The notes: a model not told the origin generated them from the letters alone. A stretch of DNA of 23,245 nucleotides from CAKSXP01 sp964539115 (GCA_964539115.1 CAZIHY010000029.1:1-23245), one strand, 5' to 3'; shown: positions 14,260 to 21,981, counted from the stretch's first letter. Made by a program: numbers and translations.

Positions 14260-16218
14260 ATGAAATGTAAATATCCGCATCTTTTCTCCCCTCTCACCAT
14301 CAAAAATATCACTTTTAAAAACCGCATCCTGGCCTCTCCCGTCACCGTTACGAACCTCTCGAGCGGCGATACCTTTTCCGATGAGGCGATCATGGAGTAT
14401 GAAAACCGCGCCCGCGGCGGCTTCGCGCAGGTCACGCTGACGGAGCACTACATCGACTTTGAATATGCCGGCCGCGGCATAAATCCCATCAACCTTTTCG
14501 CCCCGTCCATGGACGGTATGATGCGCGGGCGGGCGATGACCAACGCCATAAAGTCCCACGGCGCGGTCGCCTCCGTCCAGTTCAACCACATCGGAAACGT
14601 CAATCATCCCCTTACGCTCGACGGCAAGAATCCCATCGGCCCGAGCGGATATGTCCGCGAGGACGGCGTCGTCGTAGAGGAGATGGACGAGGCAATGATG
14701 GACCATGTCGCGGACAATTTTGCCCGCGCCTGCTTGAGCGCAAAGCGCATGGGCTTTGACATGGTGATGCTCCACGGAGGCCACGGCTGGCTGCTTGCAC
14801 AGTTCCTCTCTCCGCTGTCGAACCACCGCACGGACAAATACGGAGGAAGCCTTGAGAACCGGGCCCGCTTCCCCATCATGGTGCTCGACCGCATACGCGC
14901 GGCCGTAGGCGACGATTTCCTCATCGAATACCGCATCTCCGGCGACGAGCGCACGCCCGGAGGGCTTACCCTTCAGGACACTTCGCGCTTTGCGCAGCTT
15001 ATACAGGACAAGGTGGACCTCATCCACGTAACCAGCGGACTTTACCACAGCCATATCGAGTCGAAATCCTTCTCGTCGATGTTCGAGCCGCACGGCTGCA
15101 ACGTTGATCTCGCGGCGGAGATCAAAAAGCACGTCAACATCCCCGTCGTGTCCGTCGGCGGCTTCAATGATCCCGCGGACATGGAGAGGGCAATAGCCGA
15201 AGGCAAGTGCGACTTTGTCGCCTGCGGGCGCCAGCAGATCGCGGATCCCTATCTGCCCTACAAGGCCATGATGGGCCTTGAGGACGAGATCAGCCCATGC
15301 CTGCGCTGCTCCTGCTTTAACCCGATGCCATCGAACCCCGAGGAACGCAACATTCCGGGACGCCAGCAGATCGCGTGCACCGTGAATCCGCGCAATAACC
15401 GGACTCAGCTTCTCGCAAACGCGCCTGCGCCGCAGAGAAAATACCGCGTTCTTGTCGTTGGCGGAGGTCCCGCGGGGCTCTATGCCGCGATAACGGCGGC
15501 GGAGCGCGGGCACGAGGTGCGCCTCTGTGAGAAGGAGGACAAGCTCGGCGGGCTTCTGTGGTTTGCCGACCACGACCTGCACAAGGGCGACCTCCGCCGC
15601 TTCCGCGACAGCCTTATAACCCGAGTTTACCGCCGCGGCGTCGACGTGCGCCTTAATACGGAGGTGGACTCCGCCTACATAGCCGGGATGGATCCCGACG
15701 CCGTCATCTGCTGCGTCGGCTCGGAGGCTCTTGTTCCCCCGATCGAGGGCATTGAGAACGCGCATCATGCGCTGTTTGCATATTCCAACCCGGAGGAGCT
15801 GGGCCGTAAGATCGTTATGATCGGCGGAGGCCCCGCCGGCTGCGAGGAGGCGCTGCACCTGGCCGAATGCGGCAAGGACGTCCACGTTGTCGAGATGCGT
15901 CCGGTGCTCGCGCAGGAGGCCTTTCTCAGCCACCGCATCGCGCTCAAAATGAAGATGGAGGGCAAGGTCGCCTCCACGGTAAACGCAAAGTGCACGCGCA
16001 TAACCCCGGAGGGAGTTTATATCGAAACACCCGATGGAGAGAAGTTCATCGAGGCCGACACCGTGCTCTACGCCGCCGGCATGAGGTCAAAGACCGAGCT
16101 GGCAGAGTCCATGAGCGGCGAATGCTCAAATTTCGTCCTGGCCGGAGACTGCAGGCGCGCACGCACGGTCGAGGAAGCGGTTTATGAGGGCTTCAACGCA
16201 GCAATGGACCTTATCTGA
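14260..16218 (+). CDS. Old Yellow Enzyme / 2,4-dienoyl-CoA reductase-like Fe-S flavoprotein (second paralogue)
   Basis: A 652-residue enzyme with the same architecture as the paralogue at 3624-5651: FMN TIM barrel (FSPLTIKNITFKNRI start), cysteine cluster, FAD fold (GGGPAG near 400) and NAD(P) fold (GGGPAG near 521). It should reduce an activated C=C bond with NAD(P)H. The active-site loop is HGGHGWLLAQF: the two substrate-binding histidines H172 and H175 are kept, but W177 stands where family members usually have Tyr. The cluster cysteines are C347, C350, C352 and C373, so the third is early and the last is 20 residues away; E. coli FadH has C-x2-C-x3-C-x11-C. GGAGG lies nine bases before the ATG. 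An asparaginase gene follows by about 100 bases with no clear terminator. The two paralogues differ widely, so they are not a recent duplication. Confidence 0.92.
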   Translation: MKCKYPHLFSPLTIKNITFKNRILASPVTVTNLSSGDTFSDEAIMEYENRARGGFAQVTLTEHYIDFEYAGRGINPINLFAPSMDGMMRGRAMTNAIKSHGAVASVQFNHIGNVNHPLTLDGKNPIGPSGYVREDGVVVEEMDEAMMDHVADNFARACLSAKRMGFDMVMLHGGHGWLLAQFLSPLSNHRTDKYGGSLENRARFPIMVLDRIRAAVGDDFLIEYRISGDERTPGGLTLQDTSRFAQLIQDKVDLIHVTSGLYHSHIESKSFSSMFEPHGCNVDLAAEIKKHVNIPVVSVGGFNDPADMERAIAEGKCDFVACGRQQIADPYLPYKAMMGLEDEISPCLRCSCFNPMPSNPEERNIPGRQQIACTVNPRNNRTQLLANAPAPQRKYRVLVVGGGPAGLYAAITAAERGHEVRLCEKEDKLGGLLWFADHDLHKGDLRRFRDSLITRVYRRGVDVRLNTEVDSAYIAGMDPDAVICCVGSEALVPPIEGIENAHHALFAYSNPEELGRKIVMIGGGPAGCEEALHLAECGKDVHVVEMRPVLAQEAFLSHRIALKMKMEGKVASTVNAKCTRITPEGVYIETPDGEKFIEADTVLYAAGMRSKTELAESMSGECSNFVLAGDCRRARTVEEAVYEGFNAAMDLI

Positions 16219-16321
16219 TCATCTTTCTATTTGGGTCAGCACCAGAACGAAAACAAAATGTATGCGCCGGCCCCGGCGGTAAAATAATAGAAAAGAAACA
16301 GAGAAAAGGACTGGTCGGACC

Positions 16322-17317
16322 ATGAAAAAGATACTTTTGCTGACGACCGGCGGCACGATCGCCTCCGGCGGGGACGATGAGGGCCTTCGCCCACAGCTTC
16401 CCGGCGAGGCGCTGCTGGAGGCAGTGCCCGCTCTCAGGCGCAATTTTGACATAACAACGCTGGACCTTCTGAATCTGGACAGCTCTAACATTCAGCCGGA
16501 GGAATGGCAGGCTATCGCGAGGGCCGCTTTCCGCGTGCTCCCGGAATATGACGGCGTAGTCATAACCCACGGCACGGACACAATGGCTTATACCGCCTCG
16601 ATGCTGAGCTATATGCTGCGGAACATCGAAAAGCCGGTCATTCTGACCGGCTCGCAGATGCCCGTGGACAGGCTTCTTTCCGACGCGCCGGGCAATCTGG
16701 CAACAGCCTTTGCCGCGGCCGCAAGCGGCCTGCGCGGCGTGGGCGTCGCTTTCGATCACCGCGTGATCCGCGGCTGCCGCGCCGTCAAGGTGCGCACGCT
16801 GGGTTTTGACGCCTTTGACAGCGTCAACGCCTCTCCGCTCGCGGTGGTGGACGCGGACGGCTTCCACATCCTGCCCGACACGCTGACGCCCCCCGTTTCG
16901 GGCTCTCCGGAGCTTCTCGACCGGCTTTCGACCGACGTCTTCCTGCTCAAGCTCATCCCGGGCACGGACCCCGAGATCTTCACCAGGCTGACAGAGCACG
17001 GCACGCGCGGGCTGGTGCTGGAGACCTTCGGCGCCGGCGGACTGCACTTTATGCGCCGCAACCTTCTGTCCCGGCTGCGTGAGCTGACCGAAAACGGCGT
17101 CTGCGTCGCCGCGTGCAGCCAGTGCCTGTATGAGACGAGCGATTTTTCGATCTACGAGGTCGGACGCCGCCTGCTGGACTGCGGCGTCATCCCGGGACGG
17201 GATATGACGAGCGAGGCGCTGGTCACGAAGATGATGTGGGCGCTCGGCCAGACCGAAGATCCGGCCGAAATACGCAGGATATTTGACACGAATCTGGCCG
17301 GGGAGGTAACGATCTGA
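16322..17317 (+). CDS. ansA: L-asparaginase (type I-like)
   Basis: A 331-residue amidohydrolase that turns L-asparagine into aspartate and ammonia. Catalytic motifs are intact: TTGGTIAS (8-15, nucleophile T12), DSSNIQP (53-59), HGTDTM (83-88, with T85, D86) and K156 in RAVKVRTLGFDAF. The N-terminus has no signal peptide, so it is cytoplasmic like AnsA rather than the periplasmic type II enzyme. AAAGGA sits about 11 bases before the start. It follows the ene-reductase on the same strand and may be cotranscribed; a strong terminator closes the unit. Some homologues act on glutamine or other amides. Confidence 0.92.
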   Translation: MKKILLLTTGGTIASGGDDEGLRPQLPGEALLEAVPALRRNFDITTLDLLNLDSSNIQPEEWQAIARAAFRVLPEYDGVVITHGTDTMAYTASMLSYMLRNIEKPVILTGSQMPVDRLLSDAPGNLATAFAAAASGLRGVGVAFDHRVIRGCRAVKVRTLGFDAFDSVNASPLAVVDADGFHILPDTLTPPVSGSPELLDRLSTDVFLLKLIPGTDPEIFTRLTEHGTRGLVLETFGAGGLHFMRRNLLSRLRELTENGVCVAACSQCLYETSDFSIYEVGRRLLDCGVIPGRDMTSEALVTKMMWALGQTEDPAEIRRIFDTNLAGEVTI

Positions 17318-17335
17318 CTGTTCCCCGGCGGAAAA

Positions 17336-17387
17336 GCAAAAAGCACCCCTGACGCGCTATGCAAAATGCGTCAGGGGTGTTTTTTGC
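17336..17387. terminator. Bidirectional terminator between asparaginase and MarR genes
   Basis: A 20-bp stem (17336-17355 with 17368-17387, one mismatch or G-T pair) and a 12-base loop. An A-tract and a T-tract at the stem base let it serve both convergent genes. Confidence 0.88.
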
Positions 17388-17391
17388 GCTT

Positions 17392-17823
17392 TTACTCCTG
17401 CTCCGAGAGGCCGTCTGCCAGCTCGTGGAGCATATTGCAGAAGAGTTCTACCTCCTCGGGGCTGTGCTTCTGTTCCAGCAGTCTGACGGCAGGTTCGAGA
17501 TAGCCCTCGCCCGTGCCGTAATAGCTGAAGAACTTGTCTGTCACATGCAGGTGGAATTCCCTTCGGTCGTCCTCGGATATCTCCTTTGTGATATAGCCCT
17601 TGGAGATAAGACTGCTTACCTTGTAGCTGGCATTGGGCTGGGAGATGCCGATAAAATCTGAAAACTGCTTTATCGTTGGGCCGTCGAGAATATAGATGAC
17701 GTCGACGGCATAGGCCTCTGTCGCGCTGAGGCTGCCAGCCTTTTCCTTGATCCTCGTAAAGAGGCTGCGATACTGGAAAAGACGCAATTTTTTATACGCT
17801 TCGCTTAATGTTTTATACAGCAC
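17392..17823 (-). CDS. MarR-family transcriptional regulator
   Basis: A 143-residue winged-helix regulator of usual MarR size. Helical dimerisation ends flank the DNA-binding core, with GPTIKQFSDFIGISQPNASYKVSSL as the helix-turn-helix and KGYITKEISEDDRREFHLHVT as the beta-wing (the DDRR motif is characteristic). The start is a GTG at 17823, with AAAGGA seven bases upstream. It is the second gene after the tandem NTF2-fold gene, 12 bases downstream, and a perfect palindrome lies on that operon's promoter. It is therefore probably an autorepressor released by a ligand related to the NTF2 protein's substrate. Confidence 0.92.
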   Translation of the reverse strand: MLYKTLSEAYKKLRLFQYRSLFTRIKEKAGSLSATEAYAVDVIYILDGPTIKQFSDFIGISQPNASYKVSSLISKGYITKEISEDDRREFHLHVTDKFFSYYGTGEGYLEPAVRLLEQKHSPEEVELFCNMLHELADGLSEQE

Positions 17824-17835
17824 AGCCTGATCCTT

Positions 17836-18786
17836 TCAAAACAGATATGGAAATGACGGAACACTCACTCCGATGGAGTTGAACTTGCTCATCGTGTGGA
17901 AATACTCATCCAGTCTGGAGCAAAGTCCGGCGTCGTTGAGCTCGATGTATGAAATTTCGCGGTTTGAATAGTGCCCGCCGTCACAGCCGCCCCAGGTCAC
18001 GGGGACGGAGCAGGTGAACTCGGCTATGTAGACATGCTCGTCCTGAGTGTGGTAGAACTGCAGGTCAAACAGCTCGCACTCGCCCATATGCGTGCCCAGC
18101 CACGCGTTGATGGAGTCGTACTCCGTGCCGCGGTAGACCCTGGGCATGTCGGCGGGCGCGTCCACGAGCTCATGGACGAAATCGTCCGCGAGAACACAGT
18201 TGACCTCGGGGTCCCAATAGCTGGGGTTTATAAAGAAGTTGAGCGTCGCCTCGACCTGGCGGGCCATGCTCTCCGGCGTGTGGTCGATGACAGGCGCGGC
18301 GGGACGCGGCTCAAAGCCTGCGGGGTCCGGCGCGTCATATTTGAAACGGGGCAGCTCCACCCCGATCGCGTCATAGAACGCCGCCATGTCGAAATGTTCC
18401 TTTATATAAATGATTTTGCCGTTTTCTATGCGCAGCAGCGCGGGCATGCGGCTGTGGAACTTGCCATCCCTTCCCGCCCAGTGGGTATCCCCGCCGCCGT
18501 CACGAAAGACCCAGTATATGTGCTCACGGTCGGTCGCAAAGACCTTCGCCGGAGCGTCCCAGTCCCAGTTTTTGACCGTACGCCGCAGCCATTCAAAGTG
18601 TTTTTTGACCTCCGCGGGGGACAGATGCTGCCACATTCCCGGCGGGGCAAAGGGCATATCGAGAACTACATTTTCGGCAAACAGTTCGTCGAAATTCTCC
18701 TCCCAGTAAACTGAATTTGCAAAACGGGAGGCAAGGGCAAATTCTTCCTCGTTGACAGTTACCGTGCTCTTGGGCAGACCGGTCAT
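17836..18786 (-). CDS. Tandem NTF2-fold protein, PhzA/PhzB-like (SnoaL superfamily)
   Basis: A 316-residue protein made of two NTF2-like domains, roughly residues 10-150 and 165-316. Each half ends with the phenazine PhzA/PhzB-type signature: IENGKIIYIKEHFDMAAFYDAIGVELPRFK in part for the first (126-155), and EYFHTMSKFNSIGVSVPSF for the second. PhzA/PhzB monomers are about 160 residues and dimerise, so this looks like a fused pseudo-dimer. Relatives act as condensing, dehydrating or isomerising enzymes on small cyclic molecules; no phenazine biosynthesis genes are present here. There is no signal peptide. It heads a two-gene operon with the MarR regulator behind a near-consensus promoter. The exact reaction is unknown. 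Confidence 0.78.
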   Translation of the reverse strand: MTGLPKSTVTVNEEEFALASRFANSVYWEENFDELFAENVVLDMPFAPPGMWQHLSPAEVKKHFEWLRRTVKNWDWDAPAKVFATDREHIYWVFRDGGGDTHWAGRDGKFHSRMPALLRIENGKIIYIKEHFDMAAFYDAIGVELPRFKYDAPDPAGFEPRPAAPVIDHTPESMARQVEATLNFFINPSYWDPEVNCVLADDFVHELVDAPADMPRVYRGTEYDSINAWLGTHMGECELFDLQFYHTQDEHVYIAEFTCSVPVTWGGCDGGHYSNREISYIELNDAGLCSRLDEYFHTMSKFNSIGVSVPSFPYLF

Positions 18787-18810
18787 AAATCAGCGACCCC
18801 TTTCAATTTT

Positions 18811-18824
18811 TTGGTTAAAACCAA
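18811..18824. promoter_or_regulatory. Probable MarR operator
   Basis: TTGGTT-AA-AACCAA, a perfect inverted repeat, directly downstream of the -10 element and covering the expected transcription start. A protein bound here would block the promoter. The MarR gene in the same operon is the obvious candidate. Confidence 0.65.
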
Positions 18825-18852
18825 TTTTACCCGAGGCAGGTGGAGATGTCAA
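18824..18852 (-). promoter_or_regulatory. Sigma-A promoter of the NTF2-marR operon
   Basis: On the minus strand TTGACA (18852-18847), 17 bases, TAAAAT (18829-18824). The -10 end touches the palindromic operator. Confidence 0.7.
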
Positions 18853-18890
18853 CAAAGGGATTAGGTTTATATCATATAAAGACATATTTT

Positions 18891-20741
18891 TTATCCAAAA
18901 AACTTCATCATTCCCATTGCGATCTCCTCGCCGGCGGCGGGGTCGAACACGTCTCCCAGTCCAACCTCTTCGAGCGCGTCAGTGAAATAATAAAGCTCCA
19001 GATCCAGCGCCGCCGTCTGCAGATACTTCTCCAGCGCCGCGGCGTAGTCCTCCTGTGAGAGCACAAACAGCTCCAATGCGCTCACGGCGGAGATAGAATA
19101 GCTTATGTAATAAAACGGATGGTCAAAGTTATGCGATATTTCCATCCACTCCGTGTCAAATCCGTCGTAGCGCGAATAGCCATAGCTGTCGTAGACCTCG
19201 CCGTATATTTCATACACCTTATCAACGGTGAGTTCCGGCTCAGCATATACGCGCTGCTGGAACTCATCGTAAAGCGCGCCGTCGATTATGCTGTAGATAA
19301 GGTTCATCAGCTCGTCGCGCAGCACGATTTCGCCGCAGCCCTCGCCGAAGATCTCGGTGTAGAAATGCGTGAACATGACCTCCAGCCCCTGCGACTGCAG
19401 CTCCGCAAGGTCGTTGTCCTCCGCGCCGAACATGAGGTCGTTTTCTGTGTAAAAAGCATTGACGAAATGCCCGAACTCATGGAACATATCCGTATAGTCA
19501 TAATAGCTGTCATAGGGGCAGTTGAAGATAAACGGCTCATTATAATAATAAAGGTCTATCGTATAGCCCGAATTCATCTTCTTTTCTGAATACTCAATGT
19601 CATAAAGTCCGTAATCAACCATATAGTTGAAAGCATAGCCCAGTTCCTCGGACATGCGCGGCAGGCAATACGCCATACTGTCGAGTATGCGCTCGGGCGA
19701 ACAGTCGATCTCGTCGGAGAAATACAGATCGTAGCTCTCGAGACTCACTTCATAGGCATATTTCTGCATGACCGGAACGAAATATTCCTTCACGATCTCC
19801 CAGAGCTGCCCGCTGTCCTCCGGAGAGTAGCTGCGGATATAATAATTCTGATAGGTATAATCGGCATAACTGTCATAGCCCGCGTACTGCGCAAGCTCGT
19901 TGCGTAGGCCGACCAGCTCCACATACAGTTCCGCGATCTCGTCGTAATCCGGGTCCTGCACGGATATCAGCCTGTAATACTCCTGGACTATTTCGCTTTC
20001 ACGGTTGTACATGCTGGTCCCGTCGTCCGTGTCGGACTCATATGTCTCAAACCAGCCAATCTGCCAATCATAGTATATCTCCTTAAGAAGCTCCGCGCTG
20101 TTGGACTTTGCCACAGCGCGCATCGCGCTCCAATACTGGTCATAGGCGTCGTTATACACGGCGATTATGCGCATCGACTCGGTCGCGGCCTCGGAATCGT
20201 TCGGGTCGGCGCTGTACTTGATGTCTGCGATGTTCGACAGTGTATAGATATAATAAAGCTCCGTGAGCGCGGCGTTGTCCGCATCATTGAGCTCATCCAC
20301 TGTGCCGCCGTTTTCTGCGATTTTCTCTATCGCCTCGGCATAGGGCTTAAAATCTTTCGCCTGATAATAGGGATACTCCATATCCTCAAAGGCGATGTCG
20401 TCGTGCCATGTGTCGCCGAAGAACTTGCCGGAAACGATCGGCGTTATATCCTCCTCGTCCGCTCTGCCGAAGGGCAGAAATTCCTTTATGCCGTCGGTCG
20501 TGGGTTCGATGTCGGGAGAGGAAGCCGCTTCCTGGGGCAGGCGCTGGCGGAAAGCCTCCGATAGCGAGAACTGCTCGCCGTCCCCGTCCGCGCCGCCCAG
20601 GGCGTCCATCCCGTCGCGCAGACGGGAGGCAAGCGTGCCGGCGTTTTCCTCCTCCGCGCCGCCAAACAGCAGTCCCGCACAGCCACAGAACACCGACAGC
20701 AGCAGAGATAGGCAAAGGATCATGCTCAAATATCTTTTCAT
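18891..20741 (-). CDS. Exported M3-family zinc metallopeptidase (oligoendopeptidase-like)
   Basis: A 616-residue protein. The first 21 residues (MKRYLSMILCLSLLLSVFCGC) are a lipoprotein-like signal; the lipobox FCGC is imperfect, so the anchor is probable rather than certain. The zinc site is HEFGH (421-425), with E447 in DLAELQSQ as the probable third ligand, the M3 arrangement. M3 enzymes cleave short peptides; an exported one could feed oligopeptide uptake. The sequence is strikingly rich in Tyr, Asp and Glu. AGGAGG lies six bases before the ATG at 20741. The frame is open far upstream to 21725, but that part runs antisense to thpR and the next gene and is not coding. It has its own promoter, divergent from thpR, and no clear terminator. 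Confidence 0.9.
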   Translation of the reverse strand: MKRYLSMILCLSLLLSVFCGCAGLLFGGAEEENAGTLASRLRDGMDALGGADGDGEQFSLSEAFRQRLPQEAASSPDIEPTTDGIKEFLPFGRADEEDITPIVSGKFFGDTWHDDIAFEDMEYPYYQAKDFKPYAEAIEKIAENGGTVDELNDADNAALTELYYIYTLSNIADIKYSADPNDSEAATESMRIIAVYNDAYDQYWSAMRAVAKSNSAELLKEIYYDWQIGWFETYESDTDDGTSMYNRESEIVQEYYRLISVQDPDYDEIAELYVELVGLRNELAQYAGYDSYADYTYQNYYIRSYSPEDSGQLWEIVKEYFVPVMQKYAYEVSLESYDLYFSDEIDCSPERILDSMAYCLPRMSEELGYAFNYMVDYGLYDIEYSEKKMNSGYTIDLYYYNEPFIFNCPYDSYYDYTDMFHEFGHFVNAFYTENDLMFGAEDNDLAELQSQGLEVMFTHFYTEIFGEGCGEIVLRDELMNLIYSIIDGALYDEFQQRVYAEPELTVDKVYEIYGEVYDSYGYSRYDGFDTEWMEISHNFDHPFYYISYSISAVSALELFVLSQEDYAAALEKYLQTAALDLELYYFTDALEEVGLGDVFDPAAGEEIAMGMMKFFG

Positions 20742-20773
20742 TTCGGACCTCCTGTTCACTGGGCCTAATAAAC

Positions 20774-20802
20774 AGTATATAACGCGAAAGCTTTTATGCC
20801 AA
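20774..20802 (-). promoter_or_regulatory. Promoter of the M3 peptidase gene
   Basis: On the minus strand TTGGCA (20802-20797), 17 bases, TATACT (20779-20774): good matches at ideal spacing. Confidence 0.65.
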
Positions 20803-20805
20803 TAG

Positions 20806-20834
20806 TTTATTTTCTGCGCAGGAGATGATATAAT
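20806..20834 (+). promoter_or_regulatory. Promoter of thpR
   Basis: TTTATT (20806-20811), 17 bases, TATAAT (20829-20834). The -10 is perfect and the -35 weak. It lies back-to-back with the peptidase promoter, the two -35 boxes three bases apart. Confidence 0.55.
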
Positions 20835-20865
20835 TGGCTTTGCTGGATATAAAAAGGAGGCTGTT

Positions 20866-21378
20866 ATGCGGCTTTTCATCGCAATTAACCTCACGCGGAG
20901 CATGAAACGCGCGCTGATGGCGGGCGTTTCCTCCCTGCGCGCACAGTCGCGCGGCGGCAGCTTCACGCGGGAGGAGAACCTGCATCTGACGCTCGCTTTT
21001 CTCGGCGAGAGCAGCCGTGCGGCGGACATATCGCGCATAATTGAAAAATGCGCCTGCCATCCGTTCGAGATCAGTCTCGACGGGGCGGGGCGCTTCGGCG
21101 ACATCTGGTGGGCGGGACTCGCTCCCTGTCCACAGCTGGAGGACCTGGCGAACTCCCTGCGCGCGGAACTCGCGAACGCAGGCTTTGAACCAGACAAAAA
21201 ACCGTTCAGGGCACACATCACGCTCGCACGGCGGCTCCGACCCGCGGACGGCGTCAGTCTGAGCCTGCCGCCGTGTACGATGACGGTAAGGCGCTTGTCG
21301 CTCATGAGCTCCGAACGTATAGACGGCCATATGAAATACACCGAGGTGTTTGGCCTCGGGCTGGAAGAAGGAGAATAG
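20866..21378 (+). CDS. thpR: RNA 2',3'-cyclic phosphodiesterase (LigT/2H family)
   Basis: A 170-residue 2H phosphoesterase. The two catalytic HxT motifs are H40-L-T (NLHLTLAFLGE) and H117-I-T (AHITLARRL). The N-terminus MRLFIAINL is also typical. The enzyme opens 2',3'-cyclic phosphates on RNA; the older name, 2'-5' RNA ligase, reflects an in vitro back reaction. AGGAGG lies just before the ATG. The DUF3842 gene begins two bases after its stop, so the two form an operon. Confidence 0.93.
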   Translation: MRLFIAINLTRSMKRALMAGVSSLRAQSRGGSFTREENLHLTLAFLGESSRAADISRIIEKCACHPFEISLDGAGRFGDIWWAGLAPCPQLEDLANSLRAELANAGFEPDKKPFRAHITLARRLRPADGVSLSLPPCTMTVRRLSLMSSERIDGHMKYTEVFGLGLEEGE

Positions 21379-21380
21379 AC

Positions 21381-21803
21381 ATGAAGATAGTCGTCATAGA
21401 CGGACAGGGCGGAAAGCTGGGCAAGACCCTGGTCGAAAAACTGCGCTCGGCAATAACGGGGGCGGGGATACCGGATGTGGAGATCTGCGCCATCGGCACG
21501 AACAGCATAGCCGCCAGCGTCATGAACAAGGCGGGCGCAGATTACAGCGCGACGGGCGAGAACCCGGTCGTCGTCAACTGCCGCGATGCGGATATTATCG
21601 TCGGCCCGATCGGGATCGTGATAGCAGACTCCCTGCTCGGGGAGGTCACGCCCCGCATGGCGCTGGCCGTCGGTCAGAGCGGGGCGGAAAAGGTCCTGCT
21701 TCCCGTCAACCGCTGCAAAAATCACATTGTCGGCGTCGCTGACCTCTCCGTCTCACGCATTGTAGCCGAGGCGGTGGACTACATACGCGGATTGATACGG
21801 TGA
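21381..21803 (+). CDS. DUF3842 family protein
   Basis: A 140-residue protein starting MKIVVIDGQGGKLGKTLVEKL, a Rossmann-like beta strand with a glycine loop. IGTNSIAASVMNKAGAD and GPIGIVIADSLLGE in the middle are family hallmarks. The family is common in Clostridia and has no settled function; a nucleotide-binding fold is plausible from the glycine loop. The ATG at 21381 has AAGGAG seven bases upstream and is preferred over an in-frame start at 21273 that lies inside thpR. Confidence 0.82.
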   Translation: MKIVVIDGQGGKLGKTLVEKLRSAITGAGIPDVEICAIGTNSIAASVMNKAGADYSATGENPVVVNCRDADIIVGPIGIVIADSLLGEVTPRMALAVGQSGAEKVLLPVNRCKNHIVGVADLSVSRIVAEAVDYIRGLIR

Positions 21804-21805
21804 GT

Positions 21806-21834
21806 TTGACAAACCGCATTTCCGGCGCTATAAT
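21806..21834 (+). promoter_or_regulatory. Consensus sigma-A promoter of the ECF-kinase operon
   Basis: TTGACA (21806-21811), exactly 17 bases, TATAAT (21829-21834): a perfect consensus promoter beginning just after the DUF3842 stop codon. Expected start near 21841, giving a leader of about 140 bases. Confidence 0.85.
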
Positions 21835-21844
21835 ACTTTTAACC

Positions 21845-21860
21845 GCCGGCACAAGCCGGC
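21845..21860 (+). other. 5' leader hairpin of the ECF-kinase operon
   Basis: GCCGGC-ACAA-GCCGGC, a 6-bp all-GC stem with a 4-base loop, within a few bases of the expected transcript start. It may protect the transcript or form part of a regulatory leader. Confidence 0.4.
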
Positions 21861-21921
21861 ACACCGCCTCTTTTTACCAACCGCACCAATGATGCCACGC
21901 AGGTATCGGCTTCCGTATATA

Positions 21922-21958
21922 CACGGGGGCAGACTGCCCGCGTGGATTTTTTATTTTC
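21922..21958 (+). terminator. Terminator within the ECF-kinase leader (possible attenuator)
   Basis: CACGGGGGCAG and CTGCCCGCGTG (21922-21944) form a stem with one mismatch, followed by ATTTTTTATTTT. A competing pairing exists: CCACGC at 21895-21900 can pair with GCGTGG at 21940-21945. A terminator between a consensus promoter and its gene is the layout of a riboswitch or attenuator, but I recognise no known riboswitch class. It could also be only the end signal for thpR-DUF3842. Confidence 0.6.
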
Positions 21959-21981
21959 AGCTTTTTTGAGGAGTGAATGCT

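Noticed and set aside
14221..15933. Long minus-strand open frame of about 570 codons
   Set aside because: Antisense to the second ene-reductase, which has clear FMN, FAD and NAD motifs; the translation has no recognisable domain.
10..18786. The complete bile-acid 7-dehydroxylation (bai) operon
   Set aside because: The characteristic CoA ligase, short-chain dehydrogenase, CoA transferase and bile-acid transporter genes are absent; only the reductase and NTF2 fold types are shared.
17836..18786. Phenazine biosynthesis locus
   Set aside because: Only the PhzA/PhzB-like fold is present; no PhzC-G genes are nearby.
20742..21725. N-terminal extension of the M3 peptidase reading frame by 328 codons
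   Set aside because: It runs antisense through thpR and the DUF3842 gene; a signal peptide and AGGAGG fix the start at 20741.
21841..21958. A known TPP or preQ1 riboswitch
   Set aside because: The conserved core strings of those classes are not visible, so only a terminator-bearing leader is claimed.
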